From positions 248,001-312,000 of the forward strand of contig JAFTTH010000002.1 in NCBI GenBank assembly GCA_017466885.1: a DNA stretch of 64,000 nucleotides, in the 5' to 3' direction. Made by a program: the position numbers and the translations under genes. Of the stretch, positions 7,934-15,995 are shown piece by piece. The stretch is from Oscillospiraceae bacterium (GTDB lineage: Bacteria > Bacillota > Clostridia > Oscillospirales > Ruminococcaceae). Positions within the stretch are counted from its first letter, which is position 1; each line of letters opens with the position of its first letter. Under the pieces are notes generated by a model. That model made no database searches and was not told the DNA's origin. It saw only the letters and a program-made list of their open reading frames with translations.

Positions 7934-8893
7934 TTAAAACTGATTTATCATCTTTTTGAAGCCGTCTATCGCTTCTTTGGGATTTTTAATTATCATCTTC
8001 CCTGCAAACGAGAACACCCAAGCGTAAAATGTAGGACTCAGACTCACTCTGACAGAGGCAAGAAAATGATTATTGTCTACGATATTGGTCTTCACCTTCT
8101 CGCCAAACTGGTCGATAACATGTTTCATCATATCGTTCTCGCAAAGGATATCCACGTCACATTCGGGGCCGTCATACATGGAGAATATCTGCGAGAAGTA
8201 ATCTTCCACATCAAAGTCCTTGGGTTTTCTTACGGCTGCTTTATCGAGCACGGTCAGTGCCTTCATACGATCCACACGGAACTTGACCACTTTGTTGTGG
8301 TTCGGAGCTTCTGAGTATCCAATTGCGTAATAGCAGTCATCGTTCCAAACCATTGCATACGGCGAGAACACATACACCTGTCCGTCATGTTTCTCTTTCT
8401 TTGTCTTATCCGGCGCAAACTCCATATACTTGAACGTGACTTTTTTCTTGCTTTGAATTGCCGTATGTAAGGAGTCCACCGAGTAATATCCGCTATCGTT
8501 TTCGGTCTTGATACGCTTATCTACATAAAGCTGCCGTTTCAGTTCGTTCTGCTGATGCTCACTGGCAAAGGCAGAGAGTTTCTTAATGAGTCGCTTACTC
8601 TTATTGTCTGTTATGAATCGTGCCGACTGCACGGCATCTATGAGGAGCTTGATTTCCGCAAGTTCAAAATTGCGTTCATACATATAGAAGCGGTTCTGTG
8701 TGCTATGGTTGATCTCAATATCTATCCCAAAGGCTATTAACTGGTCAACATCTGCTTTCACCGTTCTCGATGTCGCGCTGATTCCGTTTTCTTCTAAAAA
8801 CGCAATGATATCCTTGGCCGTTACCTGATGATCCTCATCGCTGTGTTCCCATATGTATTGTAAGACTAAAAGCGTTCTGTTTTGCTTTGACAT
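7934..8893 (-). CDS. WYL-domain transcriptional regulator
   Basis: About 319 residues. An N-terminal winged HTH (LLVLQYIWEHSDEDHQVTAK; SATSRTVKADVDQLIAFGI) is followed by a WYL domain (KVTFKYMEFAPDKTKK; YVFSPYAMVWNDDCYYAIGY; KVVKFRVDRMKALTVL) and a WYL C-terminal extension. WYL proteins sense ligands, often nucleic acids or nucleotides, and regulate stress and phage-defence genes. I prefer the ATG at 8893 over the GTG at 8899. A clear promoter lies upstream: TTGTGT (8946-8951), 17 nt, TATAAT (8923-8928). It is monocistronic, with its own terminator. A second WYL gene lies at 16700-17773. Confidence 0.88.
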   Translation of the reverse strand: MSKQNRTLLVLQYIWEHSDEDHQVTAKDIIAFLEENGISATSRTVKADVDQLIAFGIDIEINHSTQNRFYMYERNFELAEIKLLIDAVQSARFITDNKSKRLIKKLSAFASEHQQNELKRQLYVDKRIKTENDSGYYSVDSLHTAIQSKKKVTFKYMEFAPDKTKKEKHDGQVYVFSPYAMVWNDDCYYAIGYSEAPNHNKVVKFRVDRMKALTVLDKAAVRKPKDFDVEDYFSQIFSMYDGPECDVDILCENDMMKHVIDQFGEKVKTNIVDNNHFLASVRVSLSPTFYAWVFSFAGKMIIKNPKEAIDGFKKMINQF

Positions 8894-8922
8894 ATACACC
8901 CGTCCTCATAATCGTTTTTATA

Positions 8923-8951
8923 ATTATACCATAAACTTCCGAAAAACACAA
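8923..8951 (-). promoter_or_regulatory. Promoter of the WYL regulator gene
   Basis: TTGTGT, 17-nt spacer, TATAAT on the minus strand, about 30 nt upstream of the start codon. Confidence 0.7.
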
Positions 8952-9058
8952 TTAGCAACGGTGCGTATTGCCGAGCTTCTATTCTTTGTTTACAGCGGCT
9001 CAAATTATGATGAACGTGTAACCGCTATTCTTTGGTTAATGCGTAGTAATTATTGCCA

Positions 9059-9098
9059 CAAAAACAATTTCGGCAAAATACGAATATTTTGCCGAAAT
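9059..9098 (-). terminator. Terminator of the ECF sigma operon
   Basis: ATTTCGGCAAAATA (9067-9080) pairs perfectly with TATTTTGCCGAAAT (9085-9098). On the minus strand the loop is TTCG and the stem is followed by TGTTTTTG. It lies 15 nt after the last gene of the four-gene operon. Confidence 0.9.
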
Positions 9099-9113
9099 GA
9101 TATTATTTTACTC

Positions 9114-10430
9114 TCATTGAGATTTTATCTCTGTGCCACCCCACTCGACAACGGTAAAGCCATTTCTTTCGGGAGCAGATAGTTGCTGTTCGGGGAGATT
9201 GATATATTTGTCTGCCGATTGCCATGTCATAAATACACGGATTAAGGTGTCGGGAGAAGGATTGATGTTTAGCTTGGCGGCATCGGTATAGACATCCGTT
9301 TGGAAAGAGATTATGTTATACGGATTGTCTTGCATTAAAGGTAACCAATACACAATAAACTCATTCGCTTCTTTACGGTTAAGGCCGAGCTTTTCGAGTG
9401 CATTCTCAAGGAATTTTGCCGTATCCTTACCCTTAACACAGAAGCCTTTTGAGAGGTTATAGTTCGTATAAGTTTCGCCTTCCCAATACAGATAGTTATA
9501 TACCTGACCATTTGCATCGGTGAGCGTTCCGTCCGGTGCTGCAGTTACTTTCCAGCCGTCCTTATATTCGGGATAGGTACAGGTTAGTCTTCCGTTAAGG
9601 TCAAGCTTTACTGATACCTCTGTTTCTTCTTCGGGATAGAGATAGATCACCGGCTTGTACGCTGCGTTTGGATCGGGTTGCCAATCGCTTGCCTCAACCG
9701 AGGAAAAATCACATTCTACTCGCTGATTCTCTTGGTCATAATAGACGTTGGAATAGGTTGCAGTTACTTGGTCGCCTACACACCATTCATCTGACAATGT
9801 ACCGTTGAGCTTAATTTCATACGGCATAGGGATGACTGTCCTCGCAAAGAAACAGTTAGAATAAATCTTTGTTATTTTGATATGATCGAAGATGTTATGG
9901 TCATACTTTTCTGCGGTTTCTTTGTCGAGCCACTGTTCAGTGTACTCTAAATGACTAAGATCATCGGATAGTTTCCAACTTGTCGCATGAACCTGTGCCG
10001 GATAGGATTCCATTACATCACCTTTGTATGTTACCTTAACAACGCTACCAACCTCAAACTCTATTTTCTCCAATTCATCCGTTCCAAAGGAGACTTTGTC
10101 AGTGCTTATAAATAATGCACTATCCTCAACGGGCTGCACAATAACGGACGAGCCGTTAATTTCAAGAACAGTAGCAATAAAACCATGCTCAACATTATCT
10201 TCCTCATAATACCAAAGACCATCAATGGATTTGAAATTATACGGGAAGAAATACACCTTTGTTTCATCATAGGTGGCATCGCCTGTCATACGATTCCAGT
10301 CTACGATCTTATATGTGAGCGATGTATATTCTCTTGTGCCGCCGTCCTTATAGACTCCGGTCGGTATTGGTGTGAAAAGAATTGCTAATACCACTACCAC
10401 TAATATCGGTATCCATATTTTCTTTTTCAT
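9114..10430 (-). CDS. Membrane-anchored hypothetical protein of the ECF operon
   Basis: 438 residues. An N-terminal membrane anchor (IWIPILVVVVLAILF) is followed by an extracytoplasmic region with SH3/OB-like strands similar to DUF3221-type segments (FIATVLEINGSSVIVQPVED; VGSVVKVTYKGDVMES). A C-terminal domain beginning KPVIYLYPEEETEVSVKLDL runs to WYLP/FMTW-like motifs; I recognise that domain from other gut Firmicute proteins but not its function. It starts 11 nt after the lipoprotein gene and ends at a strong terminator, so it is the last gene of an ECF-sigma operon. Probably a cell-surface component of the stress response sensed by that sigma factor (inference). Confidence 0.75.
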   Translation of the reverse strand: MKKKIWIPILVVVVLAILFTPIPTGVYKDGGTREYTSLTYKIVDWNRMTGDATYDETKVYFFPYNFKSIDGLWYYEEDNVEHGFIATVLEINGSSVIVQPVEDSALFISTDKVSFGTDELEKIEFEVGSVVKVTYKGDVMESYPAQVHATSWKLSDDLSHLEYTEQWLDKETAEKYDHNIFDHIKITKIYSNCFFARTVIPMPYEIKLNGTLSDEWCVGDQVTATYSNVYYDQENQRVECDFSSVEASDWQPDPNAAYKPVIYLYPEEETEVSVKLDLNGRLTCTYPEYKDGWKVTAAPDGTLTDANGQVYNYLYWEGETYTNYNLSKGFCVKGKDTAKFLENALEKLGLNRKEANEFIVYWLPLMQDNPYNIISFQTDVYTDAAKLNINPSPDTLIRVFMTWQSADKYINLPEQQLSAPERNGFTVVEWGGTEIKSQ

Positions 10431-10441
10431 AGAGCACCTCC

Positions 10442-12004
10442 TTAGTCGCCATAAGCCGCATCTAAAACCTTGCCTTCATGCGTAATTCTGTAACTATGCA
10501 CTCCGTCACCATTTGAAGCTTTCTTAAAAGACAATGTAACCGTCCAAATGCCTTTATCGGTATCGAACCTCACACTTACGTCATCATAATCTGCTGTAGT
10601 TTGCTTTTTGGCAATCTCAATGGCTTGTTCTTCGGTTATACAGCCTTCAGCAATTTTAATTGTAGAGAGTATCTGCATAGCTTCTTCTCCGTACTCATTC
10701 CACCACTTCTCAGCGCCCTCGTTCATTGCTACATAAGAGCCGGGCATACCTCTGAAACTGATAAAATCCCAAACTTTCTTATTATCATAAGTGCCTTGCC
10801 ATGCTTTATAATCTCCAACGGCAATTTCTTCTTGTTCAAGACCTGTTCCGCATACGCCAAATACGGTATAATACCACATCTTTATTTTACCTTCAGTTTG
10901 GTCTTCCGGCCAAAAAGCAATGCAGTATTCTCCGTCATGATTTCCTTTTTCTGTTTCGTATTTCCAATCATGTGGTATGGTCATAGAAATATTTGAGAAG
11001 TTTCCTGACTCATACACAGTGGTCGGCTGCGTTTTGGGATTCACACCATCTATATATACAACCACGTCAGATTCACTTGCCACTGTGATATCCTTCTCCG
11101 GCTCAATTAAGATATGCCATTCAGCCATATCGCAAGTACCAACTTCAGGCACATCCCTTCTTATGCTGACATAGAGTTTGCCATCAGAGCCGTGCTTTAC
11201 ATTATCTACATTATGACGGTTTGAACCACTACCTTCTTCGAGCAATACCATTACAAGAATTTGTTTCTCAAAATATTCTGCGGTATACTTATCAACTGCA
11301 TCAAGGAAGCCGATTGTACTATCGGATGCAGGATCTGTTCTGCGTTCAAGACTGTATTTGTCCTTATTAGTATTATAATATGCATTCAATTCATCAACCG
11401 AGCGAATAATTTTAACTATGGGATATTTCACATCTTCATGGTATCCGTCAGTTCTTATATATTGGGTGTCAAAATCAATAAAGGATTTCTTTATATCCTT
11501 ATCGGCATCGTCAGTTCTTGAAACGGTGAACGCTGCCCACATCTCACATTTCGTACTTTCGCCGCCACGACCTTTATCATACACATGGCAATAGGTTGTA
11601 AGACGGTAATCGCCGTTCTCTGAGATATCAAACATATCTGTCAAATTATATGTTTGTTTCTGTGATGATTTTGCTTTTAATTCATAGCCAATATCGTTAA
11701 AAGCAAGGTTATCAAGGGTTACACAGCTTTTCCATTCGCCTTTGGTTTGTTTCTCAATATCGAAACTCTCTCCGTAAACTACATCATAAGTAGTATCGTT
11801 ATTCCATTTGACTTCGAGCTTGATTTCCTCGGCTGTCCAAATAGCATTGACAATTTGAATATTTACACCTTCAAAATCAGTATGTGCCACAGCGATCCTA
11901 ATAGAACCTGTGTCAAAGTCTATTTTGTCTGTGCCGTCTTTTTGGCAAGCGCAAAGGGACAACATAAGCACGAGGGAAATAAATAATGCAATTATCCGTT
12001 TCAT
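10442..12004 (-). CDS. Lipoprotein, ECF-operon output or sensor component
   Basis: 520 residues. A lipoprotein signal (ALFISLVLMLSLCAC, lipobox LCAC with Cys at about 19) opens the protein. An Ig-like segment follows (IVNAIWTAEEIKLEVKWNND; SQKQTYNLTDMFDISENGDY), then a region with MVLLEEGSGSNRHNVDNV, and a C-terminal PepSY-like segment (ITEEQAIEIAKKQTTADYDD; IWTVTLSF). It would sit on the outer face of the membrane. Its start overlaps the stop of the anti-sigma-like gene by 4 nt (ATGA), indicating translational coupling. No enzymatic motif is seen. Role unknown; a surface sensor or scaffold is plausible. Confidence 0.78.
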   Translation of the reverse strand: MKRIIALFISLVLMLSLCACQKDGTDKIDFDTGSIRIAVAHTDFEGVNIQIVNAIWTAEEIKLEVKWNNDTTYDVVYGESFDIEKQTKGEWKSCVTLDNLAFNDIGYELKAKSSQKQTYNLTDMFDISENGDYRLTTYCHVYDKGRGGESTKCEMWAAFTVSRTDDADKDIKKSFIDFDTQYIRTDGYHEDVKYPIVKIIRSVDELNAYYNTNKDKYSLERRTDPASDSTIGFLDAVDKYTAEYFEKQILVMVLLEEGSGSNRHNVDNVKHGSDGKLYVSIRRDVPEVGTCDMAEWHILIEPEKDITVASESDVVVYIDGVNPKTQPTTVYESGNFSNISMTIPHDWKYETEKGNHDGEYCIAFWPEDQTEGKIKMWYYTVFGVCGTGLEQEEIAVGDYKAWQGTYDNKKVWDFISFRGMPGSYVAMNEGAEKWWNEYGEEAMQILSTIKIAEGCITEEQAIEIAKKQTTADYDDVSVRFDTDKGIWTVTLSFKKASNGDGVHSYRITHEGKVLDAAYGD

Positions 12005-12630
12005 TCAGATTCCACCTCCCATGATGTGAGTACAACACCAAGTTCATTTAATATCTGTGAACGTTGATCTTCTGATAGAATAACCTTCTCGTTTGTCTGA
12101 GCATTAGTCAATATGTTACCGTTAAGAATAAATACTGCTTTTGTATCCTTATCGGTCTTAAATGTGATTTTGTAACCAGACGAGAATGTGGGTGTTGTGC
12201 TTTGGGAATAGTTTTCCTTATGTTTATCCTCAAAGTCTTCTACACTTTCCTGACCGGCAGCAGGTTTTCCATTCTCACCTGAAGACACAAACGCAGATTC
12301 TAATTTGTAATAAATTTGAGTAACAGCATTCGCATCTTCATTCATCACACTCGATTGTAGTGCATCATCTTTGCCTAACTGTTCAACTTGCATAGTAAGT
12401 ATAACGCTGCTTTCGATACCTCCGGCGGAATCTTTTCCCTCGTCCTCTGCCGACATATTTTTGTCGTATACCGGGAATAACGAAGGGAGCATTGTCACCG
12501 ACATCACGGTTATTATCAAGCATAGCGGAATACAAAGAGCAAAAATACGATTGCGGTTTCTTTTGCGTTCTTTTATTCTGTTTTCGCTTCTGCGGAATAC
12601 TTCCGCTTTTCTTTCATCAAAGTTTCTCAT
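12001..12630 (-). CDS. Putative membrane anti-sigma factor
   Basis: 209 residues with a charged cytoplasmic N terminus (MRNFDERKAEVFRRSENRIK), one transmembrane helix (IFALCIPLCLIITVMSVTML, about 29-48) and an extracytoplasmic region of about 150 residues rich in Ser, Glu and Lys. It lies directly after the ECF sigma gene with a 4-nt overlap at both ends, which is the usual place for a cognate anti-sigma factor. There is no zinc HxxxCxxC motif, so it is not a ZAS-type anti-sigma; the assignment rests on topology and context. Confidence 0.7.
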   Translation of the reverse strand: MRNFDERKAEVFRRSENRIKERKRNRNRIFALCIPLCLIITVMSVTMLPSLFPVYDKNMSAEDEGKDSAGGIESSVILTMQVEQLGKDDALQSSVMNEDANAVTQIYYKLESAFVSSGENGKPAAGQESVEDFEDKHKENYSQSTTPTFSSGYKITFKTDKDTKAVFILNGNILTNAQTNEKVILSEDQRSQILNELGVVLTSWEVESE

Positions 12631-13178
12631 AATAACAGCTCACCATCCTTCCCAAGAATGATGCGAAGTTCCTTTTTGGCACGATACAAAAGGTTATCTA
12701 CTTGTTTGCGATTCTTCTTCATGACCTTAGCTGCCTCGTCATAAGGCAGATCCTCAAAATAGATTAAGTGTACAACAACACGCATATCATCCGGCAGAGA
12801 GTTCAAAGCGTTGTTTACAATACGCTTCCTCTCATCTGCGAGGATGATTTCTTCAAGTGTTTCTTGCTCGGCAGATATATTATCTGCTTCCGTAAGCTCT
12901 ACAAAATTTATTACCTTGCGGTGTTTTATGTAATTAAGAGCACGGCTGCGACCGAGCATAAACAAATATGTTTTAAGTGTTACCTTGAAATTGTACCGAT
13001 GTTTATTAACCACCAGATCCGAAAAGGCATCAATGGCAATATCTTCGGCTGCGTGGATGTCATGCACATAACGGTCAATGAAGAATACGAGGTTGTCAAA
13101 CAAATCCTTCATTATTTCGTCAAAGGCACTTTCATCACCATCAAGGAAACGGCGGTAGCTACTTGCGCCGTTATCCAT
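12627..13178 (-). CDS. ECF-type RNA polymerase sigma factor
   Basis: 183 residues. Region 2: FDEIMKDLFDNLVFFIDRYV then AAEDIAIDAFSDLVVNKHRY and LKTYLFMLGRSRALNYIKHR. Region 4: LNSLPDDMRVVVHLIYFEDL then YDEAAKVMKKNRKQVDNLLY. No region 1.1 or 3, as expected for an ECF factor. AGGAGG lies 7 nt before the ATG. It heads an operon with a membrane anti-sigma-like protein, a lipoprotein and a membrane protein, which suggests an envelope-stress response carried as cargo. Its regulon is not visible here. Confidence 0.9.
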   Translation of the reverse strand: MDNGASSYRRFLDGDESAFDEIMKDLFDNLVFFIDRYVHDIHAAEDIAIDAFSDLVVNKHRYNFKVTLKTYLFMLGRSRALNYIKHRKVINFVELTEADNISAEQETLEEIILADERKRIVNNALNSLPDDMRVVVHLIYFEDLPYDEAAKVMKKNRKQVDNLLYRAKKELRIILGKDGELLL

Positions 13179-13199
13179 AGGATTTCCTCCTGACTAAGA

Positions 13200-13229
13200 G
13201 TTCACGCCTGAACCCTTTCACTTATTATA
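13200..13229 (-). promoter_or_regulatory. Putative ECF operon promoter with inverted repeat
   Basis: TATAAT lies at 13224-13229 on the minus strand; the -35 is weak (a GGAAA-like sequence about 17 nt upstream could be an ECF-type element). Just downstream GTTCA-N4-TGAAC (13200-13213) is a possible operator or small hairpin. Confidence 0.4.
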
Positions 13230-13264
13230 CAACTGAGCTATGTTAATTTCCTTATACAAAACGC

Positions 13265-13297
13265 AAAAGCCCATAACTTTTTCAAGTTACAGGCTTT
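13265..13297 (-). terminator. Imperfect hairpin, probable terminator of the small membrane protein gene
   Basis: AAAAGCCCATAACTT pairs with AAGTTACAGGCTTT with mismatches; on the minus strand it is followed by a short T-containing tail (TTTTGCGTTTTG). Confidence 0.45.
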
Positions 13298-13369
13298 CAT
13301 CTTTGTCCGTGTTTAGTTCTTGGGTGGGTAGATGTTCCTATAACCGCACCTTGATTTCCCTATATGGCT

Positions 13370-13594
13370 TTATTTTTTATCCGCAAATTTCTTTTTTACA
13401 ATTAGTGCAACGATATAAACGATAATACTCGGAATGAGATACTCAATTGCATGAACGATAATAAACGTGTAGAAAGGAAACGAGGTGAGCATGCTGTCAT
13501 ATCTACACGCATCGACAATGGTATGTACCGCGAAGCCTACCACCAAAAGCGCCGATACAAGATATAAAAACTTGTGTATGTTGGTTTTCTTCAT
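13370..13594 (-). CDS. Small two-helix membrane protein
   Basis: 74 residues: MKKTNIHKFLYLVSALLVVG opens the first transmembrane helix (about 10-26). A short loop with CRYDSM follows, then a second helix (IEYLIPSIIVYIVALIV, about 50-67) and a basic tail KKKFADKK. The ATG is preceded by a GGGGGA-type ribosome site. No relatives recognised. It is transcribed separately from the ECF operon and could be any small membrane accessory. Confidence 0.6.
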   Translation of the reverse strand: MKKTNIHKFLYLVSALLVVGFAVHTIVDACRYDSMLTSFPFYTFIIVHAIEYLIPSIIVYIVALIVKKKFADKK

Positions 13595-13745
13595 AGTTCA
13601 TCCCCCTCTACTTGATTGCCTGCTTTTATTATATCACTAAAATCGCATAAACACAACAGTATTTGCTGAGATCACAAATCCGTAATATGTTCCGTTTACT
13701 ATCCAGTCCGTAAGTGGTATTATTAAAGAAAAAGGAGGTATCTAT

Positions 13746-14192
13746 ATGATACGATATGACAACGGCAATTTTTACATGAAGAGGGTGCGTTTTCGCATAC
13801 CGAACAATTTCTTCATCAACAGCGATCCTGAGAGCACAGACGAATATTTCATTGAACTCAGACCGCCGGAGAACGATTACATTCTCAGAGTTCGCATTCT
13901 TGACAACTGCAAAGACACTTTTTGGGAAATCTGCAATTATTTCAGTGAGGATGCCGGCGGCATACCTGCGGAGCCGCCATCTGCTATCTCAGTCGGCGGT
14001 ATGGTCGGTCATCATGTTATTGTCAACGGCGACACTGTAAAGACGGCAAATTACTATGCACATCTCGCCATGCCTGACAGCAAGGATGAGCACTTTTACT
14101 ATTACATAGAGGTTAAAGACGGCGAGAGAATGAGGGCAATTCTTGACTCTCCCGAAATAAAGTGGTTTGTTGATAACATCAAGTACATCTAA
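13746..14192 (+). CDS. Hypothetical protein (148 aa)
   Basis: A 148-residue soluble protein on the plus strand, unlike its neighbours. AAAGGAGGTATCTAT precedes the ATG, a strong ribosome site, and TATTAT lies upstream. Sequence runs include FRIPNNFFINSDPESTDEYF, LRVRILDNCKDTFWEICNYF and YYAHLAMPDSKDEHFYYYIE, which look like a mixed alpha/beta fold. No catalytic motif or signal peptide. It ends just before a terminator hairpin. Function unknown. Confidence 0.7.
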   Translation: MIRYDNGNFYMKRVRFRIPNNFFINSDPESTDEYFIELRPPENDYILRVRILDNCKDTFWEICNYFSEDAGGIPAEPPSAISVGGMVGHHVIVNGDTVKTANYYAHLAMPDSKDEHFYYYIEVKDGERMRAILDSPEIKWFVDNIKYI

Positions 14193-14197
14193 ACGTC

Positions 14198-14231
14198 AAG
14201 CATCCACACTTCTCTGCGTGGATGCTTTCCT
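14198..14231 (+). terminator. Terminator after the plus-strand hypothetical gene
   Basis: AAGCATCCAC (14198-14207) pairs with GTGGATGCTT (14218-14227) with a 10-nt loop and is followed by TCCTTTC. It may also serve the convergent minus-strand gene at 14235. Confidence 0.8.
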
Positions 14232-14234
14232 TTC

Positions 14235-14588
14235 TTACGCGCCTAATGCATACGCTAAGTCTTGCAACATACTGTCAATTTCCTCAGCGTCAATTACAAG
14301 TCTGCGAACCGATGGGATTCCTGAGACTCCGCAATCCCTCGCCTTTACCCACATTTCAATGTGTTCATCCACATCGAAGTTATCATAGTAGAACTTCACA
14401 TCGTCTACAAAACTGCTTCTTTCTACCGTGAATGAGAAGTCTTCCCCTGCCGGAGAGTATTGGCGTATTTCCACAGTGCCATCGCCGTAGTCGTGAACAT
14501 TCCAACCCAACTTCTCGCAGATCCTCTGATATCTCTTTTCTCGCCTTGTCGTTCCCCAAGGTTTACTTTCGGGCGTTACATTAGACAT
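14235..14588 (-). CDS. Hypothetical protein (117 aa)
   Basis: 117 residues, acidic and soluble: WGTTRREKRYQRICEKLGWN, VEIRQYSPAGEDFSFTVERS, VKFYYDNFDVDEHIEMWVKA, VRRLVIDAEEIDSMLQDLAY. This pattern is familiar from small accessory proteins in clostridial conjugative elements, but I cannot name the family. It overlaps the upstream DUF6809-like gene by 8 nt, so the two are cotranscribed. No catalytic residues evident. Confidence 0.7.
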   Translation of the reverse strand: MSNVTPESKPWGTTRREKRYQRICEKLGWNVHDYGDGTVEIRQYSPAGEDFSFTVERSSFVDDVKFYYDNFDVDEHIEMWVKARDCGVSGIPSVRRLVIDAEEIDSMLQDLAYALGA

Positions 14589-14865
14589 CTTCCACCTCTT
14601 GCAAACCTTCCATTACTTCGACCATTATTCGTGTAGCAAGGATGAATCCCGAACGGAAGGCATCTCGTTCCGTCATCAAGGATAGTTCTCTTTGAGCATC
14701 CTTGAACTTTTCGAAGGTTTCCCTCTGCTGCTCGGTTAGTGTTGCATCCAAGCTTTCCTCGTTCTTGCACATTAGTTTTACGAGTCGGTCGATCTGAGAA
14801 CCTCTTTTCGTTTCTCTCTCGTTTGGGTTGATGTTGCCGAAGTATAAATCTTCAAGCGTTGTCAT
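14581..14865 (-). CDS. DUF6809-like small helical protein
   Basis: 94 residues with the typical pattern LEDLYFGNINPNERETKRGS, then LTEQQRETFEKFKDAQRELS and FRSGFILATRIMVEVMEG. This matches my memory of DUF6809 proteins, which are frequent in gut Clostridia and their mobile elements. All helical, no enzyme motif. Overlaps the next gene by 8 nt. Upstream at 14926-14931 (minus strand) is a TATAAT followed by CGCTGGACTT, a sequence that recurs upstream of the recombinase genes. Function unknown. Confidence 0.78.
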   Translation of the reverse strand: MTTLEDLYFGNINPNERETKRGSQIDRLVKLMCKNEESLDATLTEQQRETFEKFKDAQRELSLMTERDAFRSGFILATRIMVEVMEGLQEVEDV

Positions 14866-14990
14866 AGTGTATCACACTCCTTTCAAGCACAAATACATAC
14901 CACAAACGCTTTCCAAAGTCCAGCGATTATACTCTGTATCGAAACCTTTCGTAAAACAGCAGAAGATTCATATCGCCGTATTTTATTAAA

Positions 14991-15020
14991 ATAAAAAAGG
15001 ATGCCGCCGAAGCAGCATCC
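14991..15020 (-). terminator. Terminator of the WYL/HhH/phosphatase operon
   Basis: On the minus strand GGATGCTGC-TTCG-GCGGCATCC (15020 to 14999) forms a 9-bp stem with a TTCG loop, followed by TTTTTTATTTT. It lies 16 nt after the last gene. Confidence 0.92.
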
Positions 15021-15035
15021 CAATTAAGTTAGCCG

Positions 15036-15491
15036 TCACTTTTTTACTTCTTTATCGAGTGCTTTCTTTAACTTATTGTAGATAAGTTGATTGGGATAAT
15101 ATCTATAATCAGCAAATATCGATATGCCGTCTTTGTAGTAGTACTCCAAAATTGCGGCGGCACAGGCGGCGCTTCGGCTCTGTCCATATTCGCATTGGCA
15201 GATAATATCAAAGCCATCTTTGTGTGCTCGGTGTATATACTCTGCAAGGTTGTTGACCTCGGGGAAATATGTATCAAATGTCAAGCCGTAATCTTCAAGT
15301 ATTTCTATATCAATATCGTGGATCGGAATAGTGAATACTCTCTCGGCTTTGCCCTTATAATCAACAGGTTTGAAAACCTCGCCTGTTCTTTTTGATGGTG
15401 GATCATAGAAACTAATAACGGCTGTGTTTTCCGGAAAATCATTTTGTAATAATTCCTCAATTGCTTTTCGGGAAAAAATCTGTATTTTCAT
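15036..15491 (-). CDS. Cysteine-dependent (dual-specificity-like) phosphatase
   Basis: 151 residues. The signature CEYGQSRSAACAAAI (about 99-113) is the CX5R P-loop of the protein tyrosine/dual-specificity phosphatase superfamily, preceded by the usual hydrophobic strand (FDIICQ). A conserved acidic stretch, PIHDIDIEILEDYGLTFDTY, lies upstream and could supply the general acid. It could dephosphorylate proteins, nucleotides or RNA ends; substrate unknown. It overlaps its paralogue (15488) by 4 nt and ends the operon before a terminator. The pairing with a catalytically altered paralogue is unusual. Confidence 0.78.
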   Translation of the reverse strand: MKIQIFSRKAIEELLQNDFPENTAVISFYDPPSKRTGEVFKPVDYKGKAERVFTIPIHDIDIEILEDYGLTFDTYFPEVNNLAEYIHRAHKDGFDIICQCEYGQSRSAACAAAILEYYYKDGISIFADYRYYPNQLIYNKLKKALDKEVKK

Positions 15492-15955
15492 ATGTCTATC
15501 TCTCTAAGGGCTTCTAATAACAAGTTATAAATTAGTTTGTTTGGTTTATATCTGCTGTCAGAAAAGATGGAATTACCTTTGTTATAGTAATATTCCAGTA
15601 TTGCGGCGGCACAAGCAGCACTTCTACTTTTGCCACTCCTACTATAGCAAATTATGTCTTGCTCATAGAAATGCTTGAACTTAATAAAATGTACTGTTCT
15701 TTCAATATGAGGGAAAAAGGTTTGGATTGTCAATCCGTTTTCTGCAAGTTCTTCGGCCTCCATGTCGTAAAGATAAATAGCATGCACATCGTTGTGGAGT
15801 CGCACGAAATCAATGGAAGTAGTAGGGGTTCTATAATATCCGGGTTCTCTTTTGTCCAAGGGTTCTCCAATGTTTATAACTCCTACGTGCTCTGGAAAGG
15901 TATTATCTTTCAGCATTTTTTCCATATCTTCTTGCGAGTATATGTATACATTCAT
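15488..15955 (-). CDS. Phosphatase-like paralogue with catalytic Cys replaced by Ser
   Basis: About 155 residues, clearly homologous to its neighbour: both share SRSAACAAAILEYYY, then SIFxDxRYxPNxLIYN. Where the neighbour has C-E-Y-G-Q-S-R, this protein has S-R-S-G-K-S-R, so the arginine is kept but the nucleophilic cysteine is serine. It should therefore be inactive as a cysteine phosphatase, perhaps a substrate-binding or regulatory subunit. I chose the ATG at 15955 because AAGGAG lies 7 nt upstream; a longer frame starting at 15988 lacks this. A Cys two residues earlier in the strand (ICYS) is not in the P-loop position. Confidence 0.75.
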   Translation of the reverse strand: MNVYIYSQEDMEKMLKDNTFPEHVGVINIGEPLDKREPGYYRTPTTSIDFVRLHNDVHAIYLYDMEAEELAENGLTIQTFFPHIERTVHFIKFKHFYEQDIICYSRSGKSRSAACAAAILEYYYNKGNSIFSDSRYKPNKLIYNLLLEALREIDI

Positions 15956-15995
15956 AAGTCTACTCCTTTGCTGTTTTTCATTCGGCAAGAGCTTC

